DNA of 30,321 nucleotides from the NCBI GenBank assembly GCA_015852425.1, contig JAAAIG010000463.1, positions 1 through 30,321 of the forward strand, read 5' to 3'. Shown here in pieces: positions 22,183 to 30,140 of this stretch. The DNA is from Gryganskiella cystojenkinii. Its lineage: Eukaryota > Mortierellomycota > Mortierellomycetes > Mortierellales > Mortierellaceae. Numbering within the stretch: the first letter of the stretch is position 1; the number at the start of each line of letters is the position of its first letter. The notes below the pieces were generated by a model. That model ran no database searches. It saw only the letters and a list, made by a program, of their open reading frames with translations, and was not told the origin of the DNA. A program made the position numbers and the translations under genes.

Positions 22183-23231
22183 TGGAGGTGGCATCCCAAT
22201 TGCCCCACTTTCACAAGGGCAAATGAGCTTGGGAGGGTCCTTCCCAACAAGCAAACAGTTCAGTTTATTTGACTGATAAGGTCAACCTGATGAGCAAGCT
22301 CATCTCTTTCAGAGAATAAACATAAACGTTTGGAGTACACTCTTTTGTGTTCTGTTCAATTTAACACTCGGTCAACTGCTGTTATGTATCAATCCAATCG
22401 CGAAGAGTGAAAAGGAAAGGGAGGCGAGACAACAGGGAGATATCATGCACGCACAGCTTATTCGCGCTCAGTTCCAAAAACGCAGTCGATGGAAGAAAAC
22501 AAAAAGAATCCAGGCCCAGCCTCCAATGGGTCCGTTGTCCTCTTTTATTGGACCATTTACCAACACGATTGAATAGGGATGGGCAATGGTCCAAAGACGA
22601 AAGAGCACATGTCGCACAAAAACATCTGAAAGCCTAGAATTTTTCTCTGTGGTGAGGTCCGTGAACACAAACAAAGAGCACTCGTTCTGTTGTTATGAAG
22701 GTTCACCCGACACGACGCCCTCAACATCCGATCGATTTCTCACGACAGATGACGACGATGAGTTGGGGTCACGCTAGATTTTTGATTTCTCTAGGTGGTC
22801 GTGGGAACACCATCTGTTGTTTGAATTTCTTTATCTCTTGTTTGTCCGTGATCTTGTTGTCATCCGTCTTGTCTTCCCAGAAAGGATCCGTCCTTCACGC
22901 TGGACACACCGCGTTTTTGTAGTTTGATACTGAAGTCAGAGAATATGTTTTATTTGGTAGCACTCTTGGCTTCGTGGGTTTACCCGTAAGTCCAGTCTCT
23001 GCTTTTCTTTCTGTTTAGGTCCGACAGGGCCCTCGTAAGTGGCAAGGTGTTCGATCGATTCGTCGACAGGGGACGTCACATCCTCCCAAGAAAGAAGCAA
23101 GTCCACTTTTGCCTTCCTAAATAAGCTATCCGCGATGAACAAAGTATAAATCCCCTGTGTCACGAGCCATACACGGCTCTTTTTATTCCTTCCAGCCTCC
23201 CCTTCATAAAGCCTACAATACTTTACAAGAT
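22183..23231. other. Intergenic region between gene 21625 and the pseudogene at 23232
   Basis: AATAAA-like sequence at about 22314 may serve polyadenylation of 21625. The open frames are short and unsupported. Confidence 0.5.
23145..23151 (+). promoter_or_regulatory. TATA box remaining before the pseudogene
   Basis: TATAAAT, 87 bp before the former start codon. The promoter has outlived the reading frame. Confidence 0.5.
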
Positions 23232-23387
23232 ATAGTTCACCCCACCGCCCTAACTGTCTTAGTCCTCTCTGCCGTTGCCCTCCTTTCCTAGGCCGCGCTT
23301 AACCATCTTGCCACCGAGGTCGAGGCTTCGACCCCTTGCCCTACTAGCTGCACCTTCATCAAAGGCGGGCACTGATTCTGTCCATAA
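23232..23387 (+). pseudogene. Decayed four-Cys mini-peptide gene (start lost, two stops)
   Basis: Read in one frame of 52 codons, the sequence aligns with the 53-aa gene at 19390: a hydrophobic segment ending VLVLSAVALLS, then pro-region residues ending T-E-V-E-A, then a core beginning CPTSCTFIKGGH. Three lesions are visible. The ATG is ATA (23232-23234). A glutamine-type codon is TAG (23289-23291). The codon expected for the third cysteine is TGA (23373-23375), followed by F-C-P and the natural stop. No length-changing indel is needed, so the decay is recent. All three are single-base changes from the sibling pattern. An organism with altered stop codons is excluded by the normal use of stops elsewhere. 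Confidence 0.82.
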
Positions 23388-23784
23388 AAAAGACATATGA
23401 ACCAAGGGCGCAAAAAAAATATGGGTCAATGGATCGTTCAATAGCAATTTTAGCCTAGCCACACCCCAAATGAGCAAATGTTTTAATACAAATGGACCAT
23501 CGACGCATATTTTAAAAGCATAATTACGCGTCTCTGCATGGAAATGATACGGTGCGACAAGCGCCAAGTATAATCGGGGGCTGGAGAAGAACCACGTTTG
23601 TTTGTCCCACGTTCTCCACAGACACGGTGAGAGGCGTGGGATGAACCACTTTTTTTTTCTTAGATATTAAATATTGGGGTGAATCGCTTAAGCCTACAAT
23701 ATTTCGGGTGTCCACTTTTAACGGAACAAGGTTCATAATGGTTCTTACTGCGGGGGACATTACTTTGAATGGACCTTGTAATAA

Positions 23785-23812
23785 CCCCCCCCCCCCCCCT
23801 TTTTTTTTTTTT
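23785..23812. repeat. C15T13 homopolymer pair
   Basis: Fifteen C followed directly by thirteen T on the plus strand, an all-pyrimidine tract of 28 bp. Exact lengths are prone to sequencing error. Confidence 0.85.
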
Positions 23813-24233
23813 GGTTCGAACCTGTCAATGGCGCCATTTTGGACGGGCCAGAAATAAACGTCAGTGCAATGGTTTAACGATCGTGGATCTCGGATCGACT
23901 CTCTTTCTCACCTAGGTGTTATAAGGAAGTCTAGAAGCAGATGGTGGCTGAGTCTGTTTCTTTTCCTTTCCGTGGTTGCGAAAGCTGGTAAATTTGTTGT
24001 TTTTGGCTATCCCATTACTTCAGTCCATTTCTCCACATTTCCACCATTTCTTTACAATTCTACGAGATTTTTTCGACCAACAAAGGTGTCTTTCTCCGCA
24101 GTTGCTGTCAAGAAAATTTTGGACAAATCTTCGTGGCATGATAATGGAATTAAGTACATGGTTCCGTGCCATAAAGACAGCAGGAAGGTACAAGAAGAAT
24201 AAACCATGTTACATTCGTTTTTTTTTGCAAGAG

Positions 24234-24240
24234 TATAAAA
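24234..24240 (+). promoter_or_regulatory. TATA box of pentapeptide-repeat gene 24371
   Basis: TATAAAA, 137 bp before the ATG, followed by a CT-rich then CA-rich leader like those of the peptide genes around it. Confidence 0.65.
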
Positions 24241-24370
24241 GCCTCGAGACTTTTCCTTCTCATCAGCACTCAACAAACCTCTCCTCTCTCTCACTCTCTT
24301 CCTCTCTTTTAAACAAATACGCCCCCACAACTCACGCTACAGCCACCCCTCTATCTTTCAAAAGGACCCC

Positions 24371-24792
24371 ATGAAACTCCCAGCCATTGCTCTCGTCGTC
24401 ATGGCCATCTCCGCGGCCAGCACGACCTTGTCTATGACAGAAGCCACCCCAGCTGCTATCATCAAGCTCAAGTCCAAGGCCATGACCATGACTATGACCG
24501 TGCCTTCGACTCCCGCCCCTACGGCGTTCCGCCGATTGACCTTGCCGACAATGAGGCCTTAGCTCGAGAGGCACCTAACCGAGAGGCGCCTAACAGAGAG
24601 GCACCTAACCGAGAGGCCCCTAATCGAGAGGCACGTAACCAAGAGGCACCTAACCGAGAGGCACCTAACCGAGAGGCACCTAATCGAGAGGCCCCTATTC
24701 GCGAGGCACCTAATCGCGAGGCTCCTAATCGAGAGGCTCCCAATGGAAAAGCCCCTAACGGATTGACTTCTACTGATCCTGTTCCCTGGTAG
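24371..24792 (+). CDS. Secreted REAPN pentapeptide-repeat precursor, with apparent frameshift
   Basis: The ATG opens a signal peptide, MKLPAIALVVMAISAASTTL, followed by SMTEATPAA, whose M-T-E-A matches gene 17719. This frame then becomes M-T-M-T low-complexity and stops at 24560-24562. The -1 frame (multiples from 24541) is open from before the ATG through YDRAFDSRPYGVPPIDLADN, thirteen pentapeptides of consensus REAPN (24565-24759) and a tail ending TDPVPW before TAG at 24790-24792. It has no start of its own. The simplest join is one missing C in the CCCC run at 24447-24450. I found no convincing intron. Differences between repeat units are mostly silent in the REAPN frame (about 15 silent, 5 replacing), so that frame was or is translated. 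The product has no cysteines and no Lys-Arg, and is unlike its neighbours in the mature part. Function unknown. A real frameshift, a sequencing error or a recent pseudogene are all possible. Confidence 0.6.
24565..24759 (+). repeat. 13 x 15-bp tandem repeat encoding REAPN
   Basis: Unit consensus CGAGAGGCACCTAAC. Thirteen units without length change. Units 5, 6, 9 and 13 carry replacements (P to R, R to Q, N to I, and R to G with E to K). The last unit is the most diverged. The reverse strand is also open here (as a GASRL repeat) but lacks a signal peptide and promoter. Confidence 0.95.
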
Positions 24793-25638
24793 TCATGCCA
24801 TCGTCGTCGTCGTCTTCCGAGTCCTCAGCATCGTCCAACAAGACCTCCGAGGCTTTGACTGCCCCGACGAATGTAAATCTGTGAATGGATTGTGGTCCGC
24901 GTGTGAAATCAAAGTGGCCACGGTCATCGCTGTGCGGGAACGCGGCATTGACCAAGAGAAGTACCGTTGAGCCTTTACCAAAGATCAATTTCAGAAACCC
25001 GAAATCCCACTAGTTTTTTTCCCCCTTTCTTTTTTTTTTAAAATATCTATCTCTCTCTCTCTCTTCCTTTTTTTTTCCTGCTCTTTTCATACTCACTTCA
25101 TCCAATAAAAAACACGCCTTTGATAAAATGAAAACACTCGCATGAAAATAACGTTCATCAAAGCAAAGTAAAGAGTACTTGGAAAGAGCGAAAGCAGGGG
25201 GGGGGGGGTTGTAAATGATGTCGAATTGTCACGTGCTCTCAACGCGTTTCGTTGTGCCTGTTTTCGAACGTGTAGTTTTTATGTTGGTACTGTGTTATAG
25301 CCGTAACCTTCGTCATTATCATGTCTCTTTTTTCACCCATAATCTCTCTATATTCTTATGACAAATGACTCCTGACAGAAGGGCAATGTTATTTTGTTTT
25401 CACTCAAACAGGAGGGGGGGATTTTATTGGAACAAGAGTCCGTCAGAGTGGGGCAAGTCATGGTGGACGGAAGGTTTCGAGTCAAGGTATATTTATTTTT
25501 TTTTGCTTGCTATTGACTTGGGTGGATCTTCATTGTAAGCGATGGAGGTTGGCGATTGGTACTGACGATGGGAAGGGAGGCGGCTGAAACTTTTGTCCAC
25601 CAAGAAAGTATTTCCAAGGTGGATATGTTATTGTTCTT
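24793..25638. other. Intergenic region between convergent genes 24371 and 25812
   Basis: Contains the 3' flanks of both genes, a CT microsatellite (about 25046-25066) and a G12 run (25197-25208). No gene supported. Confidence 0.55.
25197..25208. repeat. G12 homopolymer
   Basis: Twelve consecutive G in the shared 3' flank of two convergent genes. Length may be unreliable. Confidence 0.85.
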
Positions 25639-25812
25639 TTAACACTCGCAGTGGGGGAAGACTCCAGAGCATGGAGCACGGCAGTTAACATCGACATGAC
25701 CCTCGGCAATGGCATCAGCGACAGCGCTGGGGAGACGGTTAGGACCGGCCTGAGCAAAGAGAGCGACGGCAGAGAGAACCAAGACGGCAAGAGTGGCAGA
25801 AGTGAACTTCAT
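25639..25812 (-). CDS. Secreted four-Cys mini-peptide precursor (57 aa)
   Basis: Read on the minus strand from the ATG at 25812. The signal peptide MKFTSATLAVLVLSAVALFA (then Q-A) is close to that of 19390. The pro-region GPNRLPSAVADAIAEGHVDV contains the same R-L-P and an acidic D-A-x-A-E stretch. The core is NCRAPCSGVFPHCEC at the very C-terminus, with cysteine spacing 3-6-1. The stop follows the last cysteine directly. The TATA box lies about 100 bp upstream. The pro-region has no Lys-Arg, so maturation would depend on another protease. Orientation is opposite to 17719-24371, so the cluster arose by duplication with inversion and not only by tandem copying. No known function. Confidence 0.85.
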   Translation of the reverse strand: MKFTSATLAVLVLSAVALFAQAGPNRLPSAVADAIAEGHVDVNCRAPCSGVFPHCEC

Positions 25813-27908
25813 GATTGGAAAATGTGATGAAGAGGTGATATGGAATCAAGAATAGAAAAGAGAGTGAGAGAAAAAAGAGAACGGACGATAAAGTGCAGGT
25901 GGGGTTATGCTTTTTTATACCGTAATCGATATCTTCTTCCCTTTCACACACACGCACTCTCTCTCTCTCTCTCTCTTACACACAGCGCTATCTCAAAGTC
26001 CTCTTTTCCGCGAGGAGAGAAATGCTAAAAACCGTTTTTTTTTATTTTGATGCTTCTGTCTTTGACATATTCGCCCCATCTTCTACCTTCCCATCTATCT
26101 GCAAAGTGTATTCTGTGAACCGGCAAAAAAAAATAGACACTTATCAAACATAACACAACCCGTAACGTTTTTCGATCGTATTTTTGTTTTGAGTATCGTA
26201 GTGTAATAAGAGTTGTTTGTTATTCTTCTTGGCAAAGGAGAACTGTGAGCCTGTTCTGCTCGACTAAAAGGATAGCTCCTCTCGCTCTTTTCTCTTATTA
26301 CCCACCCATGACCATTCATGTGTGTGTTTTGAACATGATAGGATACATCAAAGGTCAAAGAAGGTTGTTTGATGGCTGCACTTTTGTTTAGTTTTATGCG
26401 GATGAGCCCGGAAGGGTCGTTTCGTTGTTGGAAAAACGATCCAAGAGAATTAAACCCACATTGTTCACACAAAGGACAAAAGACCAAAAAAACAACGTTT
26501 TTGGAATCTAGACAAGAGCAGAAAAGGTGTAAGTTTTATCCATAGAGCCGAGCCTTTCCCAAAATCTGTTTGCATCAATGCAAGGAGAGGGCGAGGGGAG
26601 GGGGTCGCTCTTGTCCGAGTGAAAAACGCTTTTCCACTTGTTAGCGCGCACTTGTTTCCTTTTGGGATCAATTAACCATCCAATATCGATGGGACCCATA
26701 AAAAAAAAAAGACAATCGAAATTGAGGGCGAGGGCCGGAAAGTGTGAGTAAAAGAATCAACAAAGAGAAAGTTTGCCGTCTCCTTCCTAATGTCGGTTTC
26801 CCCTTCTGTTCGGAGTGCGACATTCGTTTTTGTTGTCTGTGCAACCCAAGCGAGAAGGTAACGGGCTGGAGCCCAATTTTCTTTCTCAAGAATTTTCCAA
26901 GGGACCCTCAAAAATACCAAAGAGGAAACGAAACTGTTCCTAGGTTTGCTCACATGGGGAAAAGAAAACAAACTCTTTTTTTTTTTTTTTTACTGGGATG
27001 GACTTTCTTCACCTCTATGCATCTGCTAAAGCCGTGCCTGCCTTTTTCTTCAGTTTTTTCTTTTTTGTGCTGTTCAAGGTTTGTCCTTGGTGAGCCAAAG
27101 GTTGTTGGACATCAACATCCGGCTGATTTGATGAGATCTCAACTCCTCTCACCACTTTTTTTTTCCTTTTGCGCGTATGAAAATGCTGCTCAAGTTTGGC
27201 TTTCCACAAATAGCGTGTAGTTTCTTTCCCCCGAGGAATAAAAAAAAAAGAGTGTGGACGGATGACGAAGGGTACGGCCTGGGCCGTTTTTTACGGTCTG
27301 CTTCTCTCCTTTGGTTCCGCGATCTAATCATGCTCTGCCTAGAATTGTTTCTTCGTTTGATGAGTGCCTCTCGTGTATTTATTGGCATGGAGGGGGAATG
27401 TTCCTACAAAAAGAAGGTAAACACTTCTCCAACTTGAAGAAAAATACGAACTAAGAAAATGGCCGTCGAGGAGTGCTTTTTTAGAAACGATTCCGACTGA
27501 TTGAACTGATCGAATAAACGGGTTGCTTGTTCACTCGCGGAAACTCAAATAAAAGTCAAGAACATGGCAAAGTCGAACCCTTTGTCGTCTCCTCCGAGTC
27601 TCCTCAACATTCGCAACTGCTTTTTCGTGTTGAAGAAGCATGAGAGGCAAAAATAAAGATGGTTCAGACTAATTCATTTCATTGCAGAAGAATGAGAAGC
27701 ATCTGCAAGAGATATCAAAGCGGACGAAAGTCCAACTGTTTTTTTAATTGTGGAATATTTTTATTTTCTGCAGGAAGTGACTGGAGAAGTGGAACTCGTT
27801 TTATAATCTTGCACGGATAAAGCGCGCGTTGTCGCGGCGAATTTGCTTTGATTTTCACTTTTGGAAGTACAGAGGGGGAGGAGGAGGGTATGCCGAGATG
27901 ACGCTGCT
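25813..27908. other. Intergenic region between peptide genes 25812 and 28019
   Basis: Two kilobases with a CT microsatellite (about 25957-25976), an A11 run (26700) and a T18 run (about 26976). The 158-codon frame at 26744 has several cysteines but no signal peptide or core spacing. No gene called. Confidence 0.5.
25913..25919 (-). promoter_or_regulatory. TATA box of peptide gene 25812
   Basis: TATAAAA on the minus strand, about 100 bp before the ATG. Confidence 0.65.
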
Positions 27909-28019
27909 TTAGCACTCGCACTGGCGACCGTTGTGGATGCAATCAGGGGGGCAGGCAGAGACAGTGTTGGCGACGGCGCAGATGGCGAGGACGACGAAAG
28001 CGGTGATGGCGATTCTCAT
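27909..28019 (-). CDS. Minimal secreted four-Cys mini-peptide precursor (36 aa)
   Basis: Read on the minus strand from the ATG at 28019: signal peptide MRIAITAFVVLAICAVANTV with cleavage expected after S-A, then at once the core CPPDCIHNGRQCEC, with cysteine spacing 3-6-1, and a stop. There is no pro-region, so signal peptidase alone would release a 14-residue peptide. This is the shortest form of the family here and the best definition of the minimal active unit. A TATA box stands about 105 bp upstream and a purine/pyrimidine-rich leader precedes the ATG. The extra cysteine at residue 14 is inside the signal peptide. Thirty-six codons are far below usual gene-calling limits, so database absence would mean little. 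Alternative: a chance frame, unlikely given signal peptide, spacing and promoter together. Confidence 0.8.
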   Translation of the reverse strand: MRIAITAFVVLAICAVANTVSACPPDCIHNGRQCEC

Positions 28020-28123
28020 TTTCGGTTTCTTCTTGAGGTGGGTTCCTGGGAGGAAGGTGGCTGTTTTCTTGAGTGTTTGGATGAAGAGATAAAAAAGGAG
28101 GAAGTTTTGATGACAAGGGTCTC

Positions 28124-28131
28124 CTTTTATA
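28124..28131 (-). promoter_or_regulatory. TATA box of peptide gene 28019
   Basis: TATAAAAG on the minus strand, about 105 bp before the ATG. Confidence 0.65.
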
Positions 28132-28332
28132 ACATGTTCACGTTCCTTTCTCTCTTCAATTGTTTCCTAGGTTCCAGTTTTTTTTTCTTTTTTGTTCTTT
28201 TCTCGACAAGGTTTGTTCGCAGCTGATGGTAACGCTGATTTCATAGTGGGAGAAAAAGAAATGGTGCTCGATCATTTTGAATAGCGACCCCAAACTTTCC
28301 TAGATGTTTACCATTGAAACAAGGCGTCGGTC

Positions 28333-28342
28333 TATATAAAAG
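28333..28342 (+). promoter_or_regulatory. Orphan TATA element
   Basis: TATATAAAAG followed at 28367 by ATG and a short hydrophobic frame (MTLNLWVVFLLCIS) ending in TAG. It may be the remnant of another secreted-peptide gene, but no cysteine core follows. Confidence 0.3.
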
Positions 28343-29250
28343 GTCAATGTCCTGGGAAAAAAAAAGATGACTTTGAATCTATGGGTTGTGTTCCTTCTGT
28401 GTATCTCTTAGGCACCCCTCCACGCGTCTTTTCACTCCTCTGAAATTGGGCTGAGGTTGTGAGACAAATGCCCCAAAAGAGAGCTGTTTTATGAAAGTAA
28501 GCTTTACCCCATCAAGAGGCCAAAAAGGGCGGTGCATCATGGGGAGGGTGGTCATGGGAATGAAAACTCTAAACAAAAAAACAAAAAAAAAAACAAAACA
28601 AAAAAAGAAACACTGAGAGGCTCTCAGAAGGCAAGAAGGCAGATGTCTTTTCCGAGGAATACTCCTAATTCTCGAGTTTTGTTTTTCAGGTTTGCCTGTT
28701 GAAGGTACCCCGGTTCAAATCCAACACGAATTAGCGGCAATGGATGGTTCTTTTTCTTCTTTTTTCGATTTTGCTCTTGTTGGGGAAGACAAGAAAAGAG
28801 GGTGGGTGAATCTACAAATAGCCCTCATAGATCCTAGGAAAACGACGCGACTCTGCTCACTTAGCGCGCGGAGGCAAACACAGCCCGCAAATGTAACTTT
28901 GCGCATAGTTTTTGTCCCTCAGCTTCAACAATACTTTTTTGTGTGCCTGCTCCTCTCGGGAGTTGACTGAGTATCTTTCCATGTCCTGTCGAATGTTCCA
29001 CGTTGCCTTTCTCGTTCAAAAATAAATAAATAGAGAGATGACAAAGCGAGGGAAAAAGAGAGCCTTTCTGTTCAATCGCATGCAGGAAAATACGCCATAG
29101 TACCCATTGTCATGCAAATCTGCGCCTTTTGCGAGCCCTTTGGCTTTTCTCAAGGTAACCCTCCTCCTTCTTTCTTCTTCAGGCTCTTCTCCGCCACAAC
29201 AGGTGACAGATAATCGCGATCGTGATATCGGCACATGGTCAAAAAAGTCT

Positions 29251-29257
29251 TATAAAT
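29251..29257 (+). promoter_or_regulatory. TATA box of peptide gene 29349
   Basis: TATAAAT, 98 bp before the ATG, followed by a C/A-rich leader. Confidence 0.65.
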
Positions 29258-29348
29258 TGATCAAGAGTCGCATACATTCCCTTTCTTTTTCTCACCAAAA
29301 CCACCTATCCACCATCGAAAAACACCAAACCACACTTTTCTCACAACC

Positions 29349-29495
29349 ATGAGGACAGCCTTCATTTCCGTTGCCGTTGTCTTGGTCCTTTCTGCTATCA
29401 TGAGCATGACCGTCGCTGCCCCTGCTTTTGAGGCCGAGGCTACCAATTGCGAACCTGGTTGTCGCCCCTCACCCCGAATCTGTATTTGCGATTAA
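29349..29495 (+). CDS. Secreted four-Cys mini-peptide precursor (48 aa)
   Basis: The ATG at 29349 opens MRTAFISVAVVLVLSAIMSM, a signal peptide, then TVAAPAF and the pro-sequence E-A-E-A-T-N. The core is CEPGCRPSPRICIC followed by D and the stop, with cysteine spacing 3-6-1. E-A-E-A is the exact spacer trimmed by Ste13 in yeast alpha-factor; its use here is inference. The core has a proline-rich loop and two arginines, so charge and loop sequence vary widely across the family while the cysteine frame stays fixed. It is the last gene of the cluster before the ribosomal protein gene. An AATAAT-type polyadenylation signal may lie about 120 bp beyond the stop. Function unknown. Confidence 0.85.
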   Translation: MRTAFISVAVVLVLSAIMSMTVAAPAFEAEATNCEPGCRPSPRICICD

Positions 29496-30140
29496 AACAA
29501 GATATGTCTCTCGTACTCTCTTGGCACTGTCAGCTCAATCTTCAGCGCCGTTTCGCAAGTCATTGCCTCCCTTGGACGACGTTCTTGAATAGCAAAAGCA
29601 TTGAACCAATATAGAATAATAAAAAGCCCCCTCTTGTGTGCACAGTTCATTTCGCCTCAAATTTGGTTCTAATATGATGGATAGTAAGGGACAAAAAACC
29701 CAAAAGTCCACCCCGTTCACAAACACAAGCACACAATCTGATTTTTGAATATAAGTTGCTTTATTTCCAGGAAATGAACAACTAAGGCCAAAGAAAGACA
29801 AAGATATCCAGGAAGATCTAAATTCAAAAAACAGTAAACCAACAGGGGTTAGCAATCATTGTCTCATCGATAACATTGTCCCCGTATGATTTTCTGTCAT
29901 TGCTGCAACTCGAAGGCCGATTCGACCAACCCCACTCCCTCCAAGATTGTAAATAGGAATTTACAATAAAGGGATCAGGAAAAACGAAGTGTGTCCACAT
30001 ATAGTTTCGGACAATGTAGATAAGTTTTTTAAACATCATTTCGGTTGGTTGGAGGGTAGAGTTACGGGGTTGATTGATCGGTTCGCAGTCCAGAGTTGCC
30101 AGAGAAAATTCCTAAAGGCGGTGGTAACAACACTTACAAT
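29496..30140. other. Convergent intergenic region between gene 29349 and RPS18
   Basis: 3' flanks of the two convergent genes. The open frames on the minus strand lack any recognisable feature. Confidence 0.55.

Larger units (their letters stand above)
23388..24370. other. Intergenic region before the pentapeptide-repeat gene
   Basis: Holds the C/T homopolymer pair at 23785-23812 and the TATA box and CT/CA-rich leader of the next gene. No further gene supported. Confidence 0.5.
28020..29348. other. Divergent intergenic region between peptide genes 28019 and 29349
   Basis: The two flanking genes point away from each other, so both promoters lie here. A further TATATAAAAG on the plus strand (about 28333-28342) has no intact gene behind it. 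No RNA gene supported. Confidence 0.5.

Noticed and set aside
23813..23823. GGTTCGAACCT, another B-box-like sequence
   Set aside because: No pairing T-arm on either strand and no A-box at the right distance.
24519..24743. Minus-strand GASRL repeat frame
   Set aside because: It is the complement of the REAPN repeat. No signal peptide or TATA box on that strand, and the AGA unit is silent only in the sense frame.
26744..27220. 158-codon frame with several cysteines
   Set aside because: Cysteine spacing does not match the family core, there is no signal peptide, and it runs through a T18 homopolymer.
28711..28721. GGTTCAAATCC, matching a tRNA B-box
   Set aside because: The flanking bases do not form a T-arm stem and there is no acceptor or anticodon arm around it.
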